From positions 1 to 64,000 of the forward strand of contig NMRA01000062.1 of NCBI GenBank assembly GCA_002633005.1: 64,000 bases of DNA, given 5' to 3'. The notes beneath the pieces were generated by a model. It did not search any database and was not told the DNA's origin. It was given only the letters and a program-made list of their open reading frames with translations. Shown in pieces: positions 35,301-47,300 of this stretch. Positions within the stretch are counted from its first letter, which is position 1. The number at the start of each line of letters is the position of its first letter. The DNA comes from Phoronis australis (taxonomy: Eukaryota; Phoronida; Phoronidae). The translations under genes were made by a program, and so were the position numbers.

Positions 35301-38300
35301 AATACAAGGGTGTGAAGAGAAGCGCAATATTCACCAGGTGTCGCCGGTGAAACAGTGCAGTATCCACATAGGAACCTTATCTGAGGAAAATACAAAAATC
35401 CAATGAAAATATCGATTATTACCCCTAAAATTTGAAATTACTGTTAGTTGTCCACTTTCCCCACTGGAAAACCTGGCTAATTGACCATGTGACGTCATCA
35501 TGTGATCTTGTCCCCTTGAAATATAACCTAACTGTCTGGCCCTGTTTATGTTTTCAAGTTTTTTTACAGGAAGTCTTTGTTGTTTTCAGGTCTTTGGTGT
35601 TAGATTTCAATGCACTTGCCAACTACCCAGTGTGGTGGTGTTTTTGTAGCCAGTGATACAGGGTGCCATCTACAGGTTGTCGAAAGCATTCATTTGAACA
35701 CATCAATGTACATTTGAGTATTACTGACAAGAAATATATTTCAGATTTACAATACCAAATATTTTGCATCTTGGGTGATCTCTGTGACTAAGCGTGGTCA
35801 GTACATCACTGTATTTGTCATTGTTCACCAACCTCGAGTTTCTTTGGTCTCTTGCTGATCCTTATCTGGAAAAGTTGATAAGTTGGATTTGTCAAGATAG
35901 TCAAAAAATCTTAGATACATGTTGATATTTCCATTAATCTATACACTTAAATATTGTGTATTTACCATATCTCGTAGATGCTGTTGTTATCAGGTATGCA
36001 GGTTTTCTCTAGTAGTTGGAGGTGCACCTCGGTTAAAATTCCGTCTATTTGTACAAGTATAAAAATCTTACACGGTGCATGTTTACTGCAACAAGAATTT
36101 GTGAAATTTTGCACAAGTCATTCCAAAAAATTTGGGATTCGCAATTACTCTGGAACAAAGATGGCCGCCTCTTTGCTAACAAGGTTATGCAAGCTTAGTG
36201 TGGAGCTGTGAATATAGTGGACACAAACAGCCCAAACAAACTTTTCTTAAGGTTGTGTACTTAAGGTTGGTTGAACTCTTATCATTCAAGACCATTCAGG
36301 CTTGATGAGTTTAAGGAACTGATAAAAAGTTAAATATTCCGGGAGGGGGGAGATGAACCAAGTTAGAATATTTAGCTGATTTAAAGCCTTGGGTTTTTGC
36401 GGTCATTATTTATTCTCGTAAGTTTCATTTCCCTGAAATGATGCCATTTTTGTGAGTATGATTAAAGGAGACTCCATGAGATGTAGGTCATTTACTCCAT
36501 GCCTGCAGTCTTCATACTTCTAGAGCTTAGGTCTACTCAAGTTGAACTTCATTCCCCATTATGTTGATACATTGCGTCAAAGACGTTTTTCCATGGCTGT
36601 TTTTAGCAGTTGGTACATGATAGTTGGAAACAGGTTAGCACACTTGTGTCTATGGTGAAATATACCGACTTGATTGGATAGGTCTGTGAAAATCGATTAT
36701 CGCTGACTTAAGTACTATAATTTGTTTTAATTTAGACTTTCGCATAGAGCTGGCTAGTTGAATTGAACAAACTGGTGTGCAGTGCAATGCTGTGTTAAAC
36801 ATTCAGTGTCTGTTACAGTAAAAATTCTCCTATTTTGGACAGTCTGTGGAATTTGGTGCATGTAAACTCCCACAAAAATTGAATTTTCTTCATTTGTAAA
36901 TTTGGGACAAGCGCAATTTTGGCACTCTTCAGATTTCTCAAATTACGGACAATGTATTTCCACTCTACAGATTATGCGATCTTTCTGGTGATTCTCAAAT
37001 TTGGGACAAGCTCCAACCCTAAGCACAATAATGATTTTTCACTGTCCTGTAATATTTAGAAAGAAACTGTTTGAATCCGTTCCCCGTGTTATGTTGCACA
37101 CAGCCTCTAGTGAAGTCTCTGTGACTTCAGCCTAAGTTCAACTGTCTTCTGATACACCTCGAAAAGTTCAACTTCTTTAAACATTCCCAGTGATCAAAGG
37201 TGCTGGCTTTAATTTGATTTGTTCCACCAGAGACTAAACAGATTGAGAAAAATGCGAGTTGCTTTCTTTTGTCTGTTGGTGTACTCAACTGTCTGTTGGC
37301 ATGCATTGGTGTACTCTACCTTTTGAATAGTTTGCTGCCAAATTTTCTCCATCTGCTTGTAAGCAAAAAAGTTGAAAATGCCATACCAGTATTGAAACAG
37401 GATAATATGCTTGTTTGGGTTGAGAAGGTAGTATGAAACAGGCTCTTCCATAATGGTATAGCTAAAGTGCCTGCATGTTCAGGGCTGTGTATTTCACACA
37501 AACCTTGTCGATATCACATTTTGATCAGTATGTTTGCAAAGTAAGAAAACACGTATCCAGGTCGATGTAATGCTCCAATTGAATACCTGTCCTTGACGAG
37601 GGGTCCAAGAAATGTAATGTCCCAGTTCTATATAATCTCGGATGAACACGGCAGTCCCGGAAATTGCTGGCATCCTGCCAGATCACGATCCAGGATCATC
37701 TGTGCTTATTTTGGTGTTTACGATTGTCACGATGGACTAGTACGGCAGAAGTACAGACAGCTCTAGATGAACAAGGACCAACACCTGGACAGCTTGAGAT
37801 GAACACATATCATCCTGGATCTACACGGCAGTGACATGAACAGCTCGGATGGCCACGGACCAACACAGCGGCTACACAAACAACCCCCGATGTCACCATC
37901 TCCCTGGACTGTCACTTTTGGACAAGACAGTTTTGAACTTCCGTCTTGGCCTCCTGGAGTCTCAAGGACCTTGCATGACGTTCCAGGACCAATGAGGATC
38001 GCCACTGATCATCACCGTGGTTATGGGGTTCACACGCCAGATCCTGCCGGATATGATGCGTATTGATACTATGCAACTGCGACTGAAGATGGGTGGATGG
38101 ACTTGTGTCTACTGTTGATTGAGCACGTGTCATCGCAATAGGACCCACTTTATTAGAAAACCAAATAATAGATAATAACGAAATGAGATAAAGTTACCTG
38201 AAGGGGAGGCTATTTTTGACAATTGATTGACATGTGTCTGCTTGTCATTGCAGTATTGCCTACCATGCTAAATCGACTAAGAGTTAATAAGGATGAAGTG

Positions 38301-41300
38301 AGTGAAAGTGACCATAAGGGGAGGCTCCTTGTGACAAATGATTGACATGTGTTTGCTTGTCGTTGCAGTAATACCCACCGTTGTAAACCGACTAGGAGAT
38401 AATAAGGATGAAGTGAGAGAAAGTGCTCAAGAGTTGTTAGTCAGGTTGATGTGTCCAGCCTCATCGCCAGCTGTAAGTTTGGATATTGTATTAACTGGGG
38501 CAGGCAGGTGGTGCCATCTTCAGGGTTGAAGGTATTGGGGGTTTGAATGTGTTCTTTCTCTGATGACACTGACTGGGGGTGGAGATAGCGATATTGTGCT
38601 AATTTCAGGATTGAAGATATTGTCGGTTTGAATGTGTTGTATCTCTGATGATACTAATTGAGTGAGAATTTTTAAACGCAAGTTTTGTGTTTTTGTTGGC
38701 TTCAAGACGTAGTTGTTTTTTTTACTGCTCTACATCTTGAACGGCAATTAAAGTCTATGCTGGTTTACTGCCAAACGAACTTATAAATCGCACTGCTTTA
38801 ATATCGCGGGGTAGTTGCCTCCATATTTTGATACAGATTTCACTATAAAAGTTGTTACCTCCAACTTGCTACTGTAGTGGGGCCTTTAGCTGAAATTTGC
38901 CGTACCCTCGCAGTGAATCAGGACACTTAGTGCTGGCTGCTGGTAAAGAGACATTCACCGTTTGAACTTACAATTATGTTAAATGCAAATGGCTGTTAAA
39001 CATTTGATCATCAGACAACCAAATTTTAATAACAAGAACCAAAATTTGAATCAAAGGCAACTAGGCAAAATAATGTTTTTTCTGCTCAGATGGTATCAAT
39101 GCAGTTTCAAGGAAAACTTGGCAGTCATTCAGCTTTCATCCCTAATCTGATGTACTGGGGACTGGGGTGACGGAAATAAAAGAGAAATAGTTGATGATTT
39201 CTGATTTCGGCCAAGGCTTAAAGTTTGTTCAAAAAGGCTTGTGGTTTGGTAACAGAAAAAGAGGAAACATTGTACAACATTTCATATTAGTTAGTTTGGT
39301 ATGTATTTTCAAATGTTTGAACTAGATGAACTCCTGTAGGTCTTTAATTGCCTTGACCCTGAGTGTAGGAGATTGTAAGTGATGTTTCTCTCATACCCTT
39401 AGTCAAGCATAAACATGTAAAGCTGGTTCATCTTAGATTTACCTTGAGTATGAGAGGTATTGGGCATTGTTGTCTTTCCTGTTTCAGTATGTGTTTGACC
39501 GTCTACAGAGTAGCTTTACACACAAACTGTGGCGCGTGAGAGAAGAAACACTGATCTGTTTACAGAACACGTTGAAATAGTGAGTCGTCAACTGTTTATC
39601 CTAGGACATTTTTAATCCTAAATGAGTCGCCCAAGGAGCATTGGTTGGTTGTAATTGTTTACTTGTTTGGTATCTACTACATTATACATAATTGTAGACG
39701 TTCATAAAGCACTTATAATGACTGGTTGCATGACTGGTCACATGACTTGTATGACTCCTGCTGCCACTTGGTGGCATTGGAATCAATATTAACTTAAAAA
39801 ACCCACTGTTCCTGGCCAGAAAAGAAGTATTTTAGTGAAGTAGCCTCCTTGTCCACTAGAGGGCAGTGTCGGATACCAGTCTCATTACTTGATGAACATG
39901 TGTGCCCACTGACTACTTTATTCCTGTATTTTCTGGTAGCATTTAAAAATTCAAAAGTCCTGAATGTAAAGCCATGGACTAATTTTCGAATACATGGCCA
40001 TGTGGCCCAAGTTTCAAATATCAAGTTGTATTCCCAGCCATTGTCTTTCTTGTGTTTTCGACCAATTTGCTGGAAGCAAAATAATACATACTGCCAAAAT
40101 TTATGAAACTTTGTCTGCCTAAGCATTCCGTGATTATAAAACCAAGCAGTTTGCGTTGTAAAGTTCAAAATGGCGGGCGTGGTCTTAATATAATCAAAAT
40201 GATGGATTTTGTGGGATAATCAAAACTTGAGTCTCGAATGCAAGACTATACTCAAATATCCAACTATGGCCTTGGTGTCTGTCAAAAATACTTGCACAAA
40301 AATTTCAGTGAAGAATCACTGTTCTGATCTAGTCTGCTCCTCCTTGGTTGTACTTCAAGAAGTGTAGAACTAGACTCACAACCACCTAATCTATACTCAA
40401 GACGTTATTCCAACAATAATTACGCCTTAGTTGTCATTTTTGTATTTGAGTGTTAGATAAAGTATGGAGGACTGGGGTTCTTGTCTCTAAAAGGGAACAG
40501 TGCTGCACTCTGTTGATCAAGTTGCCCAGTTAATTTCAATATTTTTTTCAGAGATGCAGAAGGAGTTCTCTTGTAGCTTTAGTCAGCGTTTCACTAACAA
40601 AAAAAGTTGTAAATTTTGGTCGTAATTTTACGCCGTCGTGAAATCTGTCCCATAAAGTCGTAAACATGATGGCAATAGCTTAGCATTTTTAAGAAGACCA
40701 TGAATTTTTGAGAAACTGACTTTAACACATTTGGAGTACCTGATATTGTCAAGCGATATAGACTTGACAGGCAGCCAATCGATTTTTGTTGAATACACTG
40801 AGGAAAGACCTGTGCTGTCACATTCAGAACTAAAGTGATACTGGAGGCCATTACTTTCATGGCATCCGTTCTGGTTCTCTCCAGGCAGCTGAGATTACCC
40901 GCAAAATAATTAGAACTTGTATCAAATGCCTGCGTGGGAATAATTCATTCTTTTGAAGGGGGTAATAACCTCCAGGGTGGTCTATTCCAATATCCAGGAA
41001 CAGAAATAGCATTATGGCATCGTTTAGGTTAACAAATGAAATTCGCTGAATATTTCCAGATTTTCTGATTTAAAATCAAGTGGCACAATAGTTTTTGAAG
41101 CTTTTGCTTTCTAATTAAAAATCTGCTGATTTTGGTTTGCGGATTTTAGCTAGTACATGTTGCGGCAATTGTTTTGTAAATCTGGCTGGTCTTTGTGTTG
41201 AAGTGGTTGTAAGCCATGGTTGTAACTTGGTGTAAACTAACAGTCGTTCACACATCCTGCCTTATTCTCATTGCAGTTATGGTGCTAAAAGTTTGACTCT

Positions 41301-44300
41301 GAGTCGTCTTGTACCCTCTGTGGTACAGTTATTAGAAGACCAAAATAGTCAGGTAAGTTCTCAAGTGACTTGCGTGTTGCCATGCTGTGCACAGCGACAT
41401 GATTAGGCTGTTTACTAGACTGGTTAATACAGGATGTCTAAATTGAAAAGCTAAGAGTCTGGAGTGGGTGTTAAGTTTAGAACGTGGGCGTTAACAAGTG
41501 AACTTTGAAAATTCAAGGTGGCCATGTAGTTGGACAAGGGCTTTAACCTTGAGGGGGGTAGTATTTGTTTGTGCATATGAACATGGGTCGAACTGTTAAA
41601 TTGATGGTTGTTAAATAGATAGAAGTTAGACATGGGAAGTATTTTTTAGTCGATAGTGTTGTCAGTCTCTGTATAATGTTATGCCATGACCGGTTGTAAG
41701 TGACGATAACCTTGAATATCGCCGTCTATGTCTCTTTAGGAGGTACAGAACAGTTCTCACTGGGTTTTGCCTAGCAAAACACACATCACTTGATTTGTAA
41801 CCTTTTCTTCACTCTGTCAAAAACAGGATGCAAAGAATGGCATGTTTTCAATTATTTCACATAAAAAGCCCAGCAGATGAGCACAGAAACTTTATTCTTT
41901 CTTGTATTTTTGACCATTTCATTCCCACTGACAACCAAGCTAGACTAAGAAAAATAAGGGCAAAAAAATGCAAAATCGGCACTTTTCACCCGAAAAACAC
42001 CACTTCCCTGCCGATGCACGACTAAAACCAAACTTAGAGTCTGAAAGCAAATTTCCTACCGATTCAGAAAATGTGGTCCAAAAGTACTGTCAACCAACTA
42101 GTTTTTTTGCAATTCTTGCTTGTTTGAGGGCTACCTAAAATCACAGCCAATTTCTCGGTCGCTACCCAACAATGCACAATTGCAGCCGGGGGCCGCCATC
42201 TTGAAGAAGAGTGCAGCTACAGCCAAGAAAGTGGCCTTTTTTTATTCACAGCATGTTCACAAATACAAACAAACCACATTCACTGAGCCTACGTGCAATG
42301 CCCACCTACAAAATGCCCCCAAACTTGGCCTACCCCAAAATTTCTATATTTTGGGAGTGCAAATTGGCCGCGGCCGCAGCCTAACTATTCAGTGCCACCT
42401 TAAAGCACCAATTTTCTACAAGAGGTTCGCCTCTTCTACGTTACAGTTTCCTGTTTGTGACCACTGAGTTAATGTTTGTCTGCTAACCGTGTGCAGGTGC
42501 GGGAGACTGCCATCAACACGCTGGTGGAGATCTACCGCCATGTGGGGGAGCGTGTGCGCCGTGACCTAGGGCACAAAGACATACCACAACACAAGATGAA
42601 TGTCATCCAGGCCAGAATGGACGAGGTCAAGAGGTCAGGCAACATGGTGGCCACGGCCGACCTGAGTAAGTAATTGAAAATATGGCATGTTGGGTTTAGA
42701 TGGATTAGAAAGATATTCCCTTTGTATTTACCGCATAAAATGTGACCTGTTAATAGGGCTACTAAATCAAATGGATGTGTCACAAACCTTTTTTAACCTT
42801 GATGGCAAGAAAAAAGAGTGTATTGAAGCCATCATTTTGGTATAAGGAATGTGTATGCTGTTGAAAAATTGGCTGGTTTCATGTCATTTCCTTCTGGCAC
42901 TAGAACCCTACTTGGGTCATAGTGAAGATGAGGTTGAGACCCTTCAGTTCAGGTTGAATGGCTTATTTCATTAAAAGTAAAAAAATTAATGATAGCTTAA
43001 AGGGATAAGTTAGCTCTTTTGAAAACGTTTTTGGTCAGTTTGACTTATTTCACTCACTTTAAACGGTATTTTTAACCTTTTTGGTTGACTTCTAAAAATT
43101 ACTTCAATGAAAATAACTATTCCTCAAACAAAAAGTGTAACAATGAATAAACTGTGATTGTATTAACTGTTCTCAACAGGCTTTGTTCCCTCGCTTTTCC
43201 ATTCTGATAACTGAGCTCAATGGGCACAGACGTCCACCGATTTTCAATCCCAGGTCCGTTGCCTAGCAATTTGCCATTTAACATATTAAGCAATGATGCC
43301 AGAAACAGGCAATAAAACTATTATAATTATGAGACTGATTCAGTTATTCATACACACACTATTTACCCTGTCTTCAGGTTTAACGAGTTTTTGTCTTCAT
43401 TTTTTATTAAAAAAATGTCTGAATACCTCTGATCATGTGTAGTCTGAATATGCCGATTGGCCAAAACTCCTTCAAAAAAGACAGTCTCTGACTGTTGGTG
43501 GCATGTCTCTTTGTATACACTGGTCACATGATATGTAAGGACAGTCTGTGTGAGGTCAGGTCAGACTGTAGTCCACACCTCAGGCTAGAAGAAGGTATCC
43601 AGTCTGCACTTAAGTTAAGTGACATTGTTATTGAGTGAATGAAACTACCTCGTGGAACTTTCACGCGATGTTGTTGGTCAGTTTTTTAGTCCAATCTGGA
43701 AAATAGTTTGATTGTCATTGTCATTGTCCTGGACTTAAGTATATGATTTGTCTCAACTTCCAAACTTTGAAACTTCCACATTGGGTAAGTTAGTCAAAAT
43801 CGTAAGTCAAACTTAAGATCTTTCTTTTGAAACAGACTTGAGGCTAGTTCCTATTTTATGTTAAAATTGGCTGAAATTTAAGATTTTCCTGGTCAGTTTT
43901 TCTGGAATGGGCTGTTGGATTACATTTTCACATTGGCCTTTTGGTGCTCAGCTATCTTAAACTGGACATAATTATCAAGGAGTTCAGGGCTTGGAATTTT
44001 CCGCGGAAACGCGGATTTCCGCTTGTTTCAAATGTTCTGTCCGCGTATTTTATTATATTTCCGCGTAAAAAAATCGGATTTGATATAAAATTTCCGCGGC
44101 AAATTTCTTTCTTACCGCCGCGTTGCCGCCGACTTTTACTTCGAAAACCGGAAGTTGCTCTTTGTGTTTCGGAGGAACGTAAATTGTCAACATTGCCGGG
44201 GCATCTGGGATAGCGTGGTGGATTTCCTCAATGGCGGGTCGTGTGATTGGAAACCGCGGTGACAAATACTAGGACTCTGCAGCCAAAAATGTTTGGAGGT

Positions 44301-47300
44301 GGGAGTGGCGGACGAGCTAAGACAGACGCAGACGCACGCTTCTGGAGGTGGTAGGTGCTATCGTTTTTTTTTTTTTAGTCCTCCAGATTTTCGTCAGCAA
44401 AAGGTCCACACCGACTTTTTCAAGGCTGGCCGCGCGCATGTTTCGGGCCGTAAGAAATTTCCGAGTTTTTCGCCATTGTTCATTCCAAGCCCTGGGAGTT
44501 AGAAGTAGATGAGTATTCCTTGTGTAGAGTACAGTTAGTGACCATAGGAGAATTTTACACATATCTATCTGTGGCCAAAGTTATGTGAACCTTTATTTTG
44601 TTAAAAATTGATCATTTTCTGGTGGGCACCTTAAGTGTGAAGCATGTGACTTGGCAGTGTTCATGTGATCCATATGGTTCAACTTTTGGTTCAATATATG
44701 CTCAATAGGTGGAGTGTGGGATTGTGGTGTTTAAGATCTACAGGTATCAAAATATGTAGCATCACTGTGAACATTGGTTACTGCTTGACTTGTGAATAAT
44801 ACATTAAATCACTCTCTTGCTGTGTCTAGTTAGTAGGCAAGAAATTATTTAAGGTACTCAGCGAGCGAATATCAAGTAAAATATATTCTGACTTGCGAAT
44901 AAAATATGTCAAATATTATGAAATGAACATGAATCTTAACAACAGTGAAGAATATATGTTGACAAAACTGGATAACACAGATACATTTGTGTTGTGTGGT
45001 TAACAGTACCTTTTGCTTTTGTCAGTTTCTAATGTTTATTACTCACTTGCCCTACATTAATTATCATGGTTTAACTTTGAACAGCTGACTGTGGGAGTTC
45101 AAACCAACAATAAGTTTAGTTATAGCCTAAGGCTGTTCTTACAGACAAAGTGGGTATGATGTGTAGGGGTCTTCACTACAGAAAATTCATCTTCACACGA
45201 ATTTTAAAGATTCCTGTCCGTGTTGGGAAGTTCATCTCCTAACTTGATAAAGAGATGACGATAATCTCACAAAAGTTCAAATTCACTGCACAGGCTTTCA
45301 AACTGGGCTTTGGTCAGTGTGAACTCCATGTGGTTAGTGTGACAGGTTGTAAAGAGTAGTAACATGCTGCCTAAGGCTCACAACATAGGCCTGTGTCCAT
45401 GTCTAGCTTTTTCACACCCATTTCAAACACAAAGATAAGTCATTACCCAGCACTGTGGTCATTTCAATACCTATTATTTAATGTAAACATTCTGTTTCAA
45501 TAAGGAATTGTCTTGTTCCTAGCCAGTTCCTTGGTAGTTCACAATGTTGTCCAACTTTTACATACCAATTTTTGCTGGGGCTTTTGTCTGTCTTCATTGT
45601 GAACTGTCCCCTGTTGAATACCTGTGGCTTTTAGTGAAAGACCTGTGTAGTAACCATTCACTGATTAGGCCTAGTAAAGGAAGGTGATACTATGAAACAC
45701 AAGGCTAGCAGATAGATTCGCACTATGTAGATAGGTTCATACCACGTAGATGGATGTACACCATACAATCACATGGCCAATGAAACTTTAGTTTCTTTGC
45801 TTAATGTAGCACAGCTACAGTAAACATTAGATTTTATTTTCCGATCCTTCCGAGGCAGAGATTTTTTTACCAGTGTGGCATTAGTCTTGGCTGGGTTATA
45901 TTGATTCCAGGCAGGTTTCGTGTCTAACGCAATTATCTGTGTGAAATGTATGCCTGGTGTATGTCAGGTACTTATTAGAGTTGAGAGGGAGATGCGCCAC
46001 TAGTCAGGTGTGAAGAACGTTAGGGTGTACCTGACCTCAGGAGTTGCGCATTGTACTATTAACATCACTTGAACATTTTTGGAATAGTTATGTAAATGAT
46101 GTTGCCTGTGATGGCTGTTGAGGTTGTTGGACACAAACACGTTGCCCTGAACTGAGTGTTCCATCGGCTGGTGAGAGCAGGAGATAGACATTCGCAACCA
46201 ACCCAGTCATCTCCCATATCTATGAGGATACGTGATGTCTTTATCTGTTATAGACTTTTAGACCATACATACCGACATTGATGTCTTCCAGTTTGTGTTT
46301 GACATACAGGAAAAGGTCTTTTTCACCATTGGATTTTGTTACCGAGGAAACCTTGTTTTTATACCCTGGTTAGAGTAATGTGATATTCAGGGACAGTCTG
46401 ACATTCATTCACCACTTAATGAATGACATTTAGACTGTGTTCTACTGATGAGGTTAATCTGTGTACTGTTTAATTATTCACAGCCAACAGATGGTCAGAG
46501 ACTCATTGTGATACAGTCGAGTCAGAGCGGACACTGAGCCTATCTTTCTGTTGGTTCTGTGTGCCATTTGCATCACAGAAGACTTATCTGGATATGTGAT
46601 ATCATGTCATTGCAAGGATCACATATTTCACAAGCACCGATTTTACTGAGACCTAATTTGTTGTGAAATTGGTCGAGCGCGACCCATTTTTTGACATTGT
46701 GGAATGCGAAAAAACACAGTTGCATTGATCGTGTTCAATAGAGTGTAAGGTTACAGTATCTGTGTCAACTCGACACAGGTTGTAGTGTAAGGCCATTGTA
46801 TGACCATTGTGTGGCCTGACCCTGAAGTGACTTCTGTGCTTCTCCGATGTAATTTAACATGAGATTTGAACAAGTGACTCCAGTAGCTGTGACCTACCTG
46901 TCAGGGTGAGGGTTACATTCTAAGGACACGACTTTTTTTGCCAGGGACACCTGTTGAGGGCATTGAGGAATATTTATTGGTTTACATTAATGTTGTGTGT
47001 GGATTGCCAAGACATTACTGTGGTTAGGATATGCCCTCTCAGCTGTACAGGGTGACATAACTGGTCAAATACCTGGTCTGTGTTGGTAGATAAAGGAAGG
47101 ATTAAGTGTTGCATCAGGGCACTGGTCAGGGGTGGGCTTGGCAGGAGTGTCCCTCCTAATGTGTTAACTCTTGACAAGAGTCTTCAGTAGAGTTTGACAG
47201 GCTTCTGTATCTAACTGTGCACCATTCGCAGGAGCAATATTTACCTAGATCTGTTAACTGTGTTCTCACTAGACGGGTTAGACATTCTTGTTAGATACTG

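Noticed and set aside
42120-42467. 115-codon open frame before CLASP exon 6
   Set aside because: No recognisable domain, no suitable splice sites, and it lies in an intron between two well-supported exons.
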